A stretch of DNA of 64,000 nucleotides from Spartobacteria bacterium. Its GTDB lineage: Bacteria > Verrucomicrobiota > Verrucomicrobiia > Chthoniobacterales > UBA10450. This document shows, piece after piece, positions 29,501-39,513 of the stretch (within the stretch, counting starts at the first letter, position 1; each line of letters opens with the position of its first letter). Made by a program: the position numbers and the translations under genes. The stretch covers positions 161,273 through 225,272 of the forward strand of contig PNAA01000024.1 in the NCBI GenBank assembly GCA_003169975.1, in the 5' to 3' direction. A model generated the notes under the pieces. The model worked only from the letters and a program-made list of their open reading frames with translations, made no database searches and was not told the DNA's origin.

Positions 29501-32373
29501 AGTTCGATCTGATCGCGCAGACTTACGTCTCGATTTTGGCGAAGAAGGATAACGGCAGCTACGCCTACGAATCAGTCTTGAAAGAGCGGCCGGTAAAATC
29601 GGAGGCGATCAGCATCGATGCGGCCGGGTTCAAGTATCCTGTTCCGACCAGCGCGCCGGGAAATTACGTGCTCCAGATTCACGACGAAAGCGGTCGCGTC
29701 TGGAACAAACTCTCCTTCTCCGTTGTCGGCCTGGGCGACGTTTCGCGAGCGCTCGACAAGAATTCCGAGCTTCAAGTGAAGCTCAACCGATCGACCTGCA
29801 ACGCGGGCGACGAAATCGAGATCGCCATGACCGCGCCCTACACCGGCAGCGGTTTGATCACGATCGAGAGCGACAAGGTTTACGCGCATCAATGGTTCGC
29901 CAGCAGCACGACGAGCAGCGTGCAACACATCCGCGTGCCGGAAGGTTTCGACGGCACAGGTTACGTCAACGTCTCCTTCGTCCGTGCGCTCGATTCGAAG
30001 GAAATTTTCATGAGCCCGCTGAGCTACGCGGTTGTGCCGCTGACGGTGAACAAGGCGAAGCGGCAACTGCAGGTCGATCTGCGCGCGAGCGATCTCGCGA
30101 AACCGGGCGAGCCGCTCAAGATCGCGTACAAAACGGATCGGCCGGCGAGAATCGTCCTCTTCGCGGTGGACAAAGGCATCCTCCAGGTGACCGATTTCAA
30201 GACGCCCGATCCGTTAGGCTATTTTTTCCGCAAGACCGCGCTGGGCGTCGAGACCGCGCAGATCGTTGATCTCATTCTGCCGGAGTTTTCGATCCTGCGC
30301 GCGGCGACCGCGGCGGGCGGCGACGGCGAGGCCGAGCAGCGTCTGAACCCCTTTAAGCGCGTAACCGACAAGCCGGTCGTCTTCTGGTCGGGGATCGTCG
30401 ATGCCGATAACACGGAACGTGAGGTTACCTACGATGTGCCCGACTATTTCGACGGCACCCTCACCATCATGGCCGTCGCCTTCGCCTCCGACTCAGCGGG
30501 CTCGACCGAAAAGGAAGCGACCATTCGTGGTCCGTTCGTCATCACGCCGAGCGTGCCGACGATGGTCGCGCCTAACGACAAGTTTGAGGTCGGCGTGACG
30601 GTCGCGAACAACATCACCGGCTCCGGCGAAAACGCCGCGGTCACCCTGACGGCCGAGCCGTCGGCGCAATTGGAAATCGTGCAGGGTCCCGCCATGCCGC
30701 TGCATGTCGCGGAGGGGCGCGAAAGCACCGTCACCTTCACCGTTCACGTGAAAGACGAGCTCGGCGCGGCCAGCCTCGCGTTTCACGCCTCCGCGCCGGG
30801 CGGCGAGGCGACCCGCCGCGCGACCTTGAGCGTGCGGCCGCCGGTGCCGTTCATGACCCAGGTGAGCAGCGGAAGTTTCACCAACGGCAACGCGCAAGTG
30901 CCGATCGAGCGCCAGATGTACACGGAGTTCCGGCAGTTGAACGCCACCGCTTCGGCCCTCCCGCTCGGCCTCGCACGCGGTCTCGATTTTTACCTGAAGA
31001 ATTTCCCGCACGGCTGCACCGAGCAGATCACCAGTGCCGCTTTCGCCCGTCTCGTTCTCGCCGATGAAGTCGACTTTGGATTGAGCCGGGCCGAGCTGAA
31101 CGAGCAGCTCGAAAAGGAATTCGCGATGTTGGGCCGCCGGCAAAACGATCAGGGCGCATTCGGTTACTGGTCGGCGGAGACGGGCGCGGGGACCGATTTC
31201 GTTTCGGTTTATGCGACACATTTCCTGAGTGAAGCGAAGGCCGCCGGCTTCGCGCCGCCGCCTGATATTTTCCAGAGCGCGTTGCGCAACCTGCAGACAA
31301 TGGCCGCGCGTCAGCCGCGCGATCTGGCTGATGCGCGCACCCTCGCCTACGCCATTTATGTCCTCACGCGCGAAGGTTTCATTACCACGAATTACATTCT
31401 CAATCTGCGCGATTACCTCGACAAACAATTCGAGAAACAATGGCCGCAGGATCTCACCGGCGTTTATCTGGCCGGCGCCTGGTCGATGCTGAAAAAGGAT
31501 GACGAAGCGAATCGCTTGATCGCCGCTTATCGCCTTGGCGCGCACGACAAGAGCGAGCGCACCGATTTCTATCAACCGCTGGGGGCGGATGCGCAGTATC
31601 TCGCGATCGTAGCCCGCCATTTTCCTGACCGGCTCAAGAATATTTCGGCGCGGGATTTCCAGGCGATTATGGGCCCTATCAGCCGGGGCGACTTCAACAC
31701 GCTTTCCGCGGCCTACGCCGTCTGGGCGTTGAAAGGCTATTCGCAGAGCATCGCCGGCCATCTGCCGGAAATCAGCCTCGCGGAAGTGGCGCGCGACAAG
31801 CGCGAGACGCCGCTCGATCTCGCGGGCTCAGGCGTAAAGCGCGCGGCGTTCTCTTCCGACGCGGTCGCGCTGCATTTCTCGGCCAGTAATTCGCCGACCG
31901 CGCTCGGCGTTTTCTATCAAGTTGTCGAGGCCGGATTCGATCGGACGTTGCCGGAGAAGGCGATCACTCGCGGACTCGAAGTTTATCGCGAGTTGGTCGA
32001 CGAAAAGGGGAACGCCGTCGATCAGGTGGCGCTCGGCCAACCGGTGACGGTGAAACTAACAGCCCGCAGCCTAACGAATGACGGAATCACCAATGTGGCG
32101 TTGATCGATCTGCTCCCTGGCGGCTTCGAGATCCTGCGCGATTCGGTGCGCGGCGGGCAGGGTGCGGCAGGCTGCGATTACGTCGATCTGCGGGAAGATC
32201 GGGCGGTTTTCTACGCGACGATTCCGGCGACGGTGCAAACGATCACCTATCAGATCAAGGCAACGAATCGCGGCGAGTTCGTCGTGCCGCCGCCTTATGC
32301 GGAATCGATGTATGAGCGCGGTGTGAACGCGCGGGGCGTAGCAGGCAAAATCACGGTGGTCGACGCGAAATGA
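26593..32373 (+). CDS. Bacterial alpha-2-macroglobulin
   Basis: 1926 aa from the ATG at 26593. An N-terminal membrane anchor (RAISVVLVLLLVLVFGGGWW) is followed by tandem MG beta domains. A low-complexity Glu/Ser/Asp stretch of about 35 residues lies near residue 340. The thioester motif is CTEQ at about residue 1475 (NFPHGCTEQITSAAF), in the alpha/alpha thioester domain. It is a periplasmic trap for incoming proteases. As in E. coli (yfhM-pbpC), it overlaps pbpC by 4 nt (ATGA), and the pair is thought to link envelope defence with peptidoglycan repair. Confidence 0.94.
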   Translation: MLKRLLAFLFGRFTWTAPPWLKRSSLWTRSHRAISVVLVLLLVLVFGGGWWSWHWYQARPKPLRVAVIADPIPVTKLEKDLKPAPLHIRFSASVARLEQIGKEVSSGVHLEPAAEGKWSWTSDAQLTFKPKHDWPAEQKYRVTFEQNFFPKRILLEHDEVEVTTPPFSDVVQEIEFYQDPKDPAVRQVVATLAFTHSVDRKDLERHIALSMIGGSNVFADKPAPFFTVTYGLHDRLAYVRSVPLALPEHEDFMKVVVSKGVTTTQGGAQTASEVDDKVRVPDAFSFFKIDESNARVVRNADGDPEQVLIVSTSAAAKSDEMRKALHVYLLPKKASTKEEETATADESSSENDSEGNDEDSSESSATETPSGWQSPREVNDEVLKNARSVAVTVIPSEHEQTQTHAFKFSVEEEGSLYVRIDKGVKAVGGFPLPETYDAIVAVPTLPREIQIQGNGGILALNGERKLSIKSRGVGEIEYEIARVAANQINHLVTQTNGSFENPEFFGEFDEENISRIATEHQSLNLENRFRANYSAFDFSSHLQLPADGGSERGLFFVRAQEWDPVKKRAVRNVSDRRFILVTDLGLLVKKNTDGSSDVFVLSIKAGTPLAGVVVQILGKNGVPLASGTSSPDGRVNFPSLGKPTREKRPVAFVARLGDDVSFMPYARSDRALDFSRFDTDGVENIAGDQLEAFVFTERGVYRPGDEVHIGCIVKQRSWQGRLEGMPVEVEIFDARDLRAQVRQLRLPAMGFAELNFQTANESPTGAYRIEVYLLRNGKKDALLGSGDFHVEEFLPDRMKIESRLSQEAPRGWIDPKDVQAFVTLRNLYGTPASNRRIASQLELAPRNFSFDEFKGYTFHDPLRDGKEERSRQTVDLGDQTTDADGKATIALNLERFADATYEMTFSTQGFEAEGGRSVHAYNSLLVSALPRVIGYKPDAPLDYLPKDSAHSIDFIAVDRALHQVATEKLQFDLIAQTYVSILAKKDNGSYAYESVLKERPVKSEAISIDAAGFKYPVPTSAPGNYVLQIHDESGRVWNKLSFSVVGLGDVSRALDKNSELQVKLNRSTCNAGDEIEIAMTAPYTGSGLITIESDKVYAHQWFASSTTSSVQHIRVPEGFDGTGYVNVSFVRALDSKEIFMSPLSYAVVPLTVNKAKRQLQVDLRASDLAKPGEPLKIAYKTDRPARIVLFAVDKGILQVTDFKTPDPLGYFFRKTALGVETAQIVDLILPEFSILRAATAAGGDGEAEQRLNPFKRVTDKPVVFWSGIVDADNTEREVTYDVPDYFDGTLTIMAVAFASDSAGSTEKEATIRGPFVITPSVPTMVAPNDKFEVGVTVANNITGSGENAAVTLTAEPSAQLEIVQGPAMPLHVAEGRESTVTFTVHVKDELGAASLAFHASAPGGEATRRATLSVRPPVPFMTQVSSGSFTNGNAQVPIERQMYTEFRQLNATASALPLGLARGLDFYLKNFPHGCTEQITSAAFARLVLADEVDFGLSRAELNEQLEKEFAMLGRRQNDQGAFGYWSAETGAGTDFVSVYATHFLSEAKAAGFAPPPDIFQSALRNLQTMAARQPRDLADARTLAYAIYVLTREGFITTNYILNLRDYLDKQFEKQWPQDLTGVYLAGAWSMLKKDDEANRLIAAYRLGAHDKSERTDFYQPLGADAQYLAIVARHFPDRLKNISARDFQAIMGPISRGDFNTLSAAYAVWALKGYSQSIAGHLPEISLAEVARDKRETPLDLAGSGVKRAAFSSDAVALHFSASNSPTALGVFYQVVEAGFDRTLPEKAITRGLEVYRELVDEKGNAVDQVALGQPVTVKLTARSLTNDGITNVALIDLLPGGFEILRDSVRGGQGAAGCDYVDLREDRAVFYATIPATVQTITYQIKATNRGEFVVPPPYAESMYERGVNARGVAGKITVVDAK

Positions 32374-34907
32374 AGATAACGCGGCAGAGCCTGGGTAGCG
32401 CACGCGTCTCGCGTGCTGGTTTCGGTGTCTCGCCGAAACGAACTTTCGCCAGAGGACTGCTCCAACTTCTGATGAATGGTAACCGAAAAGTCCGCGACCA
32501 CGGGACGCCGTCGCCAGCACGCGAGACGCGTGCGCTACCCAGAGCGTTGACCGCGCTTCTTGTGATTATCGGGACCTTGGCGGGAGCGTGGCTCTGCCTT
32601 CCCAAGCCGCCGCTCATGAACGACGTCAGCTTTTCGCGCCGCGTCTTCGATCGCAACGGCCACCAGCTCCGGATGACGCTGAGCCGCGACGAAAAATATC
32701 GCGTCTTTACGCCGCTCGATCGCATCTCGCCGCAATTCGTAGAGGCGACGTTGCTCCACGAAGACCGCTTCTTCGGCGAGCATCCCGGTGTCAATCCGAT
32801 CGCCGTCATGCGGGCCGCGTGGTACTTCTCCCGCGGAGAAAAACGCGGCGGCGCGTCCACCATCACGATGCAGTTGGCGCGGCTCAGCGCGCACATGCAA
32901 ACACGCACCGTGCGCGGCAAGCTCGCCCAGATGCTGTGCGCTCTCGAGCTTGAGCGTCATTACAGCAAAGCGCAATTGCTCGAAGCCTACCTGAATCTCG
33001 CGCCCTACGGTCGCAACATTGAGGGCGTCGGCGCCGCCAGCGAAATCTATTTCGGCAAGGAGCCGGCGCAGCTCACCTTGCACGAGGCGATCGCGCTCAG
33101 TCTCATTCCGCAAAGTCCGTCGCGGCGCGCGTTGCGGGCACGCGGTCATGCGAACGCGCAGGTCGCGGCGCGCAATCGCCTCTACGATCGCCTAACGAAA
33201 GGCGACGACGCGATCGACAAGGCATTCATCGCCCGCGCCGAGGCGAAACACGAAATGCTCGCGCCGCATTTCACCACGGAAATCCTGGCGCGCACGACCG
33301 ACCGCGAGATTCGCAGCACGCTCGATCTCGATCTGCAGCGGCTGATCGAGCGCCGCATCGCCAGTTACGTGGCGGCGAATCACGCGCGTGGCATCCACAA
33401 CGCCGCCGCCATGCTGGTCGATTCCCGGACGATGGAAGTGCTCGCGCAGGTTGGTTCGGTCGACTTCGCAAATGCGTCGATCGATGGCCAGGTCGACGGC
33501 ACGCGCAGCGCGCGCTCGCCCGGGTCCACCCTCAAGCCGTTCGTTTACGCGCTCGCGCTCGACCAGGGATTGATTCATCCGCTCACCATGTTGCTGGACG
33601 CGCCGCGCAGTTTCGGCGCGTTCGATCCGGAAAATTTCGATCGCGAATTTGTCGGCCCGATCAAAGCGACCGACGCGCTCGCACGCAGCCGTAACATTCC
33701 CGCCGTCACGCTCGCGTCGGAACTGCGCGGCCCGACGCTTTACGGATTTCTGAAAAGCGCCGGCGTGAATCTGCCGCGCGCCGAGAAATTCTACGGGCTC
33801 GCGCTTCCCCTCGGTGGCGCGGAAGTCACGATGGAAGATCTCGTGCGAATGTATGCCGTGCTCGCCAACGGCGGGAGATTGCAGCCATTGCGGCGCGTCT
33901 GTAGCCGCTTCGCTGTGCGAAGCGCGGGAGAAGATGACACTCGTTCTCCGGCGGAGCCGCGGCCGCGCCTCCCACAGGGAGGCGGCTACAGGCAGCTGAT
34001 CAGCCCGGAAGCCGCTTTTCTCACGCTCGAAATGCTCGGACAAATTCCGCGGCCCGGGATGAGCGCGACCGCCGAGAGCGACCCGATCTTTTGGAAAACC
34101 GGCACGTCGCAAGGCTTCCACGATGCCTGGTCGGTTGCCGTCTTCGATCATTACGTGCTCGCCGTCTGGGTGGGAAACTTTGACGGCAAGAGCAACCCCG
34201 CTTTTGTCGGCCGCAGTTGCGCGGCGCCGTTGCTCTTCCAGGTCGTGGACGCGATGCGGGCGACCGGCCGCGCGCGGGCCAGGCGTCACGACCCGCCGCC
34301 GAATGCCAATCTGCGGCGGGTGGAATTCTGCGCGGTCTCGGGCGAACTCCCGACCGCGGCATGCACGCATCGGGTCACTGGCTGGTTCGTCCCGGGCGTG
34401 TCGCCGATCAGCCAATGCGAGATTCATCGCGAAATTCTGATCGACGACGCGACCGGACTGCGCGTGAACGGCGACGACGGCTCGCGCAAATTGCACCGTG
34501 AAGTTTACGAGTTCTGGCCTTCCGATTTGCTCACGCTTTTCGCCCAGGCCGGACTGCCGCGCCGCACGCCGCCGCCGTTTTTGCCCGGCAATTCGGTCGA
34601 AGCGCTTTCCCGCCGTGGCCACGCGCCGCACATTGTCTCGCCGAAGAGCAATGTCGTCTATTCGTTAGGCGACGCCGCCAGCGGTCGCGCGCTTTCGTTG
34701 CAAGCCGAGACCGAGCCGGACGTGGCGAAAATTTATTGGTTCGCCGATCGCGCCTTTCTCGGCACGAGCGATCGCGGCGCGCCGCTTTCGTGGCAGCCGA
34801 AGCCGGGCAATTATAAAGTGATCGCGCTGGACGATCACGGCCGCTCCGATTCCTGCGCCGTCACGTTCGCCCTGGCGGAGACGAGTGCGAAACAGATCGC
34901 GCATTGA
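32370..34907 (+). CDS. pbpC: Penicillin-binding protein 1C, with two in-frame repeat insertions
   Basis: 845 aa. Transmembrane helix at about residues 60-76. Glycosyltransferase domain with E131 in LLHEDRFFGEHPGVN and GGASTITMQLARL. Transpeptidase domain with S386-T-L-K389 (SPGSTLKPF), SRN, and KTGTS near residue 575. The C-terminal PBP1C domain follows. Residues about 9-57, before the membrane helix, are encoded by a 148-bp perfect-ended palindromic repeat. Residues about 511-540 of the transpeptidase domain are encoded by a second, unrelated repeat. The frame stays open across both, so the protein may still be made, with two foreign segments. Confidence 0.92.
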   Translation: MKITRQSLGSARVSRAGFGVSPKRTFARGLLQLLMNGNRKVRDHGTPSPARETRALPRALTALLVIIGTLAGAWLCLPKPPLMNDVSFSRRVFDRNGHQLRMTLSRDEKYRVFTPLDRISPQFVEATLLHEDRFFGEHPGVNPIAVMRAAWYFSRGEKRGGASTITMQLARLSAHMQTRTVRGKLAQMLCALELERHYSKAQLLEAYLNLAPYGRNIEGVGAASEIYFGKEPAQLTLHEAIALSLIPQSPSRRALRARGHANAQVAARNRLYDRLTKGDDAIDKAFIARAEAKHEMLAPHFTTEILARTTDREIRSTLDLDLQRLIERRIASYVAANHARGIHNAAAMLVDSRTMEVLAQVGSVDFANASIDGQVDGTRSARSPGSTLKPFVYALALDQGLIHPLTMLLDAPRSFGAFDPENFDREFVGPIKATDALARSRNIPAVTLASELRGPTLYGFLKSAGVNLPRAEKFYGLALPLGGAEVTMEDLVRMYAVLANGGRLQPLRRVCSRFAVRSAGEDDTRSPAEPRPRLPQGGGYRQLISPEAAFLTLEMLGQIPRPGMSATAESDPIFWKTGTSQGFHDAWSVAVFDHYVLAVWVGNFDGKSNPAFVGRSCAAPLLFQVVDAMRATGRARARRHDPPPNANLRRVEFCAVSGELPTAACTHRVTGWFVPGVSPISQCEIHREILIDDATGLRVNGDDGSRKLHREVYEFWPSDLLTLFAQAGLPRRTPPPFLPGNSVEALSRRGHAPHIVSPKSNVVYSLGDAASGRALSLQAETEPDVAKIYWFADRAFLGTSDRGAPLSWQPKPGNYKVIALDDHGRSDSCAVTFALAETSAKQIAH
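32393..32540. repeat. MITE/REPIN inside the pbpC 5' end
   Basis: 148 bp with perfect 27-bp terminal inverted repeats (left arm starts GGGTAGCGCACGCG, right arm ends CGCGTGCGCTACCC). Each arm is itself a hairpin (CACGCG-TCT-CGCGTG). The inner part contains TTTCGGTGTCTCGCCGAAA then CGAACTTTCG, a module that recurs at 37862-37890. Confidence 0.88.
33900..33990. repeat. Second palindromic repeat inside pbpC (TGTAGCCGC family)
   Basis: 91 bp bounded by TGTAGCCGC and GCGGCTACA, the same ends as the intergenic element at 22034-22126. The left hairpin stem is TTCG/CGAA and the right stem CTCC/GGAG in the same orientation. In both elements the loop CTGTG is kept while the stem pairs change together. 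It encodes about 30 residues of the transpeptidase domain, beginning after LQPLRRV. Confidence 0.82.
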
Positions 34908-35034
34908 CTCAATCCGCGAAGGGCTAGTAATTTAGCGGCCACACCGGTCCGCACTTCGGCTGGAATTTCCCTAGCCCTGCGGCCGGTCCTGTGTGATCAG
35001 CTTTTACTGCAACCAATAACGAAAGGAATACCTG

Positions 35035-35481
35035 ATGAAAAAACTGATGAGCTACACCATAATTGCCTTGCTCGCGACGATCGCCGTTTCGATCGCTTCG
35101 CCGAACAAGGACGCGATCATGGCAAAGGAAACAGCGGCCTGGCAGGCCTTCAAAGACAAGAAGGCGGACGACTTCAAGAAGGTGGTGGACCACGACATGA
35201 TCGGAGTCTACGCCGAAGGCATCTCCGACATGGCGAAAGAGATGTCCGACATGCAAAAGTGGGACATGAAATCGTTCACCATTAGCGATTACAAGACCAT
35301 CTCCGATGAAAAGGATGTCGTGGTCGCGAGCTATACGGTCACGCTCGAAGGTACCTATGATGGGAAAGACGCCTCCGGGACCTACAACGCCGGCTCCGTT
35401 TGGAAAATGGAGAATGGAAAGTGGCTGGCCATTTTCCATACCAACGTGAAACAGGCCGCTCCGGCCAAACCGGCGGGCTAA
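35035..35481 (+). CDS. Secreted NTF2-like (SnoaL/DUF4440-type) protein
   Basis: 148 aa with AAAGGA spaced ahead of the ATG. Signal peptide MKKLMSYTIIALLATIAVSIA. The mature part is a small alpha+beta domain (ETAAWQAFKDKKADDFKKVV, ending GSVWKMENGKWLAIFHTNV) typical of the NTF2-like fold used in DUF4440 proteins. Function unknown. Confidence 0.75.
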   Translation: MKKLMSYTIIALLATIAVSIASPNKDAIMAKETAAWQAFKDKKADDFKKVVDHDMIGVYAEGISDMAKEMSDMQKWDMKSFTISDYKTISDEKDVVVASYTVTLEGTYDGKDASGTYNAGSVWKMENGKWLAIFHTNVKQAAPAKPAG

Positions 35482-35505
35482 TTCCGCTCCGGCACACCCT
35501 CAAAT

Positions 35506-35534
35506 AGCAGCGCGCTCGAGCCGAGCGCGCTGCT
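35506..35534. terminator. Strong hairpin after the NTF2-like gene
   Basis: A 13-bp stem AGCAGCGCGCTCG/CGAGCGCGCTGCT with a 3-nt loop lies 25 nt after the stop. A clear U-tract is lacking, so termination is likely but may be weak or rho-assisted. Confidence 0.5.
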
Positions 35535-35603
35535 TGCTCGCGCGGCTGAGCGTGATCTCCGCGTTGACTTCCGACGCTCGGGTTCTATCCTGAAAACGAT
35601 AGA

Positions 35604-35688
35604 GCGGGGGAGCCAATGTGCTGAGAGGGTCGCCGCGGCGACCGACCCCTTAAACCTGATGCGGGTAATGCCGCCGTAGGGAGCGAGG
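35604..35688 (+). promoter_or_regulatory. TPP riboswitch (THI element)
   Basis: The conserved boxes are present in order: GGGGGAGCC, then GTGCTGAGAGGG, a variable GC-rich arm, ACCCCTTAAACCTGAT, GCGGGTAATGCC and GTAGGGAGC. These are the CUGAGA and ACCUGAU boxes and the GGGUAAUGCC strand of the thiamin-pyrophosphate aptamer. It should switch off thiC when TPP is high. Confidence 0.95.
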
Positions 35689-35700
35689 AGTTTTATTTCA

Positions 35701-35729
35701 GCCATGCGTTTCCCGCGCATGGCTTTTTT
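35701..35729 (+). terminator. Intrinsic terminator of the TPP riboswitch
   Basis: An 8-bp stem GCCATGCG/CGCATGGC with a 7-nt loop and TTTTTT follows the aptamer by about 12 nt. This is the likely expression platform for transcriptional control of thiC. Confidence 0.88.
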
Positions 35730-35738
35730 GTTCCTAGG

Positions 35739-37826
<2,088 letters not shown>

Positions 37827-37835
37827 TCTTGTCTG

Positions 37836-37890
37836 GGGAGCACACGCGACTCGCGTGTTGGTTTTGGCGACTCGCCGAAACGAACTTTCG
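37836..37890. repeat. Solo REP arm after thiC
   Basis: GGAGCACACGCGACTCGCGTG is the start of a hairpin, followed by TTTTGGCGACTCGCCGAAA and CGAACTTTCG. It is a diverged copy of the left half of the pbpC element at 32393, without a matching right arm. The following 200 nt up to 38104 contain no convincing gene. Confidence 0.65.
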
Positions 37891-38104
37891 TTGAGAGATT
37901 GCCTGCGAATTCCACGACACGTCCCATGTTGAGAAACGCGCACGAGAACGCCGATTCACCGTGAAACAGGCGATGCTCACAATTGATCAACCGGCACGCA
38001 TTCTTAAAACATCGCCGCGCCGTGGAAACCACGGCGGGACGATATGGTTGTTTTTCCGGGCCTTCGGGAATAGGATTTTAGTCGCAGTCGGAGAAGTAAA
38101 AACA

Positions 38105-38437
38105 ATGAGTGCTGGATCATCACCGCATATTGGCAAGAACGGCGTTAAGGCTTTCGTCATCCCAGCGACTCGGACACCGGTCGTGGAGGTGGATACCGAA
38201 GCGACAGCGGCCTATGTCCGGTTCTCCCGTGCGACCGTGGCGCGGACGATGCCGTTGCCTGGCAAGGACAGCCTTGCGATGATTGATCTTGACCAAAAAG
38301 GCGGCGTCATCGGCATCGAATTCATTGGTCAAAAGGATTTCAGCATTCGCCAACTGTTAAGAGATTTCCCTGTCCGCGTGCCCGCTGCCGCGCTCAACCG
38401 GACACGTTATGTAACGGCAGATTTGCAGACCGCGTGA
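38105..38437 (+). CDS. DUF2283-like protein
   Basis: 110 aa from the ATG at 38105, with GGAG about 12 nt upstream; a longer ORF from 37961 runs through repeat sequence and is less likely. The core TAAYVRFSRATVARTMPL followed by SLAMIDLDQKGGVIGIEFIG matches the short DUF2283 fold. These proteins are small, often plasmid- or island-borne and of unknown function. Confidence 0.65.
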   Translation: MSAGSSPHIGKNGVKAFVIPATRTPVVEVDTEATAAYVRFSRATVARTMPLPGKDSLAMIDLDQKGGVIGIEFIGQKDFSIRQLLRDFPVRVPAAALNRTRYVTADLQTA

Positions 38438-38446
38438 ATTCCTTCC

Positions 38447-38836
38447 CGGGGCTGGTGTCGGCGCACTCGTCGCCACGAACTTTTCTGCTACGATAATTTC
38501 ATGAATGGAGCCGATGGGGATCGAGCGACATAGATGGGCAAGCCGGGAGGCCGAATGAGCGGGCGCGAACGAGTCAAAGCCGCGCTCCCCGAACCTGAGA
38601 TCATCACGAAGAAGGGAAAGCCGGTCTCAGTGATTCTGCCGATTAAACAGTATCAGGAGATGCTCGAACGGCTCGAAGACGTAGAGGACATCGCCTGGTT
38701 GAGGAAGGCACGCCGGAAAAAGCTCCAGTACCGGCCGCTCGAAGATGTGCTCGCCGATCTCGCGAAGGCGTAATCTCCGGCTAGCGCCCCGAAGACTTTC
38801 GGGGCTGGTGACGGCGCCCTCGCCGTCACGAACTTT
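38447..38836. repeat. Two REP copies flanking the antitoxin-like gene
   Basis: Copy 1 (38448-38483) reads GGGGCTGGTGTCGGCGCACT then CGTCGCCACGAACTTT. Copy 2 (38801-38836) reads GGGGCTGGTGACGGCGCCCT then CGCCGTCACGAACTTT. Both are hairpins (GTGNCGGCG/CGCCGNCAC) ending in CGAACTTT, the same tail as in the 32393 and 37836 elements. They bracket the gene at 38534-38773. Confidence 0.7.
38534..38773 (+). CDS. Orphan Phd/YefM-type antitoxin-like protein
   Basis: 79 aa; a second ATG at 38555 is possible. The sequence ITKKGKPVSVILPIKQYQEMLERLEDVEDIAWLRKARR is typical of Phd/YefM antitoxins, which bind DNA by the N-terminus and a RelE- or Doc-type toxin by the C-terminus. No such toxin gene follows. 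A REP copy and a nucleotidyltransferase gene are next instead, so it is an orphan. Confidence 0.68.
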   Translation: MGKPGGRMSGRERVKAALPEPEIITKKGKPVSVILPIKQYQEMLERLEDVEDIAWLRKARRKKLQYRPLEDVLADLAKA

Positions 38837-38851
38837 CAAAATTCACCCGAA

Positions 38852-39358
38852 ATGAGCGAAGAACCACCAGCCATCCCCTTGGCGGATGTTCTTCGCGCGG
38901 CGAACGAACTCGTCGCGGCCGGTCTGATCAAAGACTATGCGCTCGGTGGCGCACTTGCCGCGATCTACTACGTCGAACCCTTCACCACCTACGACGCCGA
39001 CATCATCTTCATCTCGGCCGAGAAGGGACTGGCTGCCGGCATTCCTGCGATTTACGCGCACTTGCAGAAGCGAGGTTGGCGCGTCGAGCGCGAGCATCTG
39101 CTGGTTCACGGTTTCCCGGTTCAATTCCTCGCCGCTGCTGGCCTCACGGAAGAAGCGGTGCGCGAAGCACGAACGATCGAGTATGAGGGCGTGCCCGCAA
39201 AGGTGTTCCGCCCTGAGCACATCATTGCCATCGCGGCCAGTGTCGGACGCCACAAGGACCTGGCCCGGATTGAGCAATTGCTCGAACAAACGGAAATCGA
39301 CAGAACACTCTTGGACGACATCCTCCGGCGGTATAATTTGCAACTGCCCAAGCCATGA
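38852..39358 (+). CDS. Nucleotidyltransferase-like protein (AbiEii/MNT type)
   Basis: 168 aa. The nucleotidyltransferase core is visible as IKDYALGGALAAIYYVEPFTTYDADIIFIS: a GG motif followed by an acidic D-x-D (YDADI). A later KVFRPEHIIAIAASVGRHKDLARIEQLL helical region fits the AbiEii/MNT group. Such proteins act as toxins or as antitoxin enzymes that AMPylate a partner. The small gene at 39355 overlaps it by 4 nt and is the likely partner. Confidence 0.7.
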   Translation: MSEEPPAIPLADVLRAANELVAAGLIKDYALGGALAAIYYVEPFTTYDADIIFISAEKGLAAGIPAIYAHLQKRGWRVEREHLLVHGFPVQFLAAAGLTEEAVREARTIEYEGVPAKVFRPEHIIAIAASVGRHKDLARIEQLLEQTEIDRTLLDDILRRYNLQLPKP

Positions 39359-39513
39359 AGACCGACATGCGCCGCCACCTGGCCCGCCAGCCGTTCGAGG
39401 AAAAAATCCGTAAAGTCGGCGAACTGATACGGCTTTCTCGAAAGGTTAAGGCACACCGCGTGCGCGAAGATGCGTCCGACTATCCGCGCTCCGCGTTCCG
39501 AAATCCGAAATGA
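39355..39513 (+). CDS. Small basic protein, probable partner of the nucleotidyltransferase
   Basis: 52 aa, starting with ATG inside the previous stop (ATGA overlap). Sequence begins MKTDMRRHLARQPFEEKIRKVGELIRLSRKVKAHRVRED, highly basic and helical, with the AFRNPK end probably supplied by repeat sequence. The tight overlap suggests co-translation as a two-gene toxin-antitoxin-like unit. Function is inferred from context only. Confidence 0.55.
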   Translation: MKTDMRRHLARQPFEEKIRKVGELIRLSRKVKAHRVREDASDYPRSAFRNPK

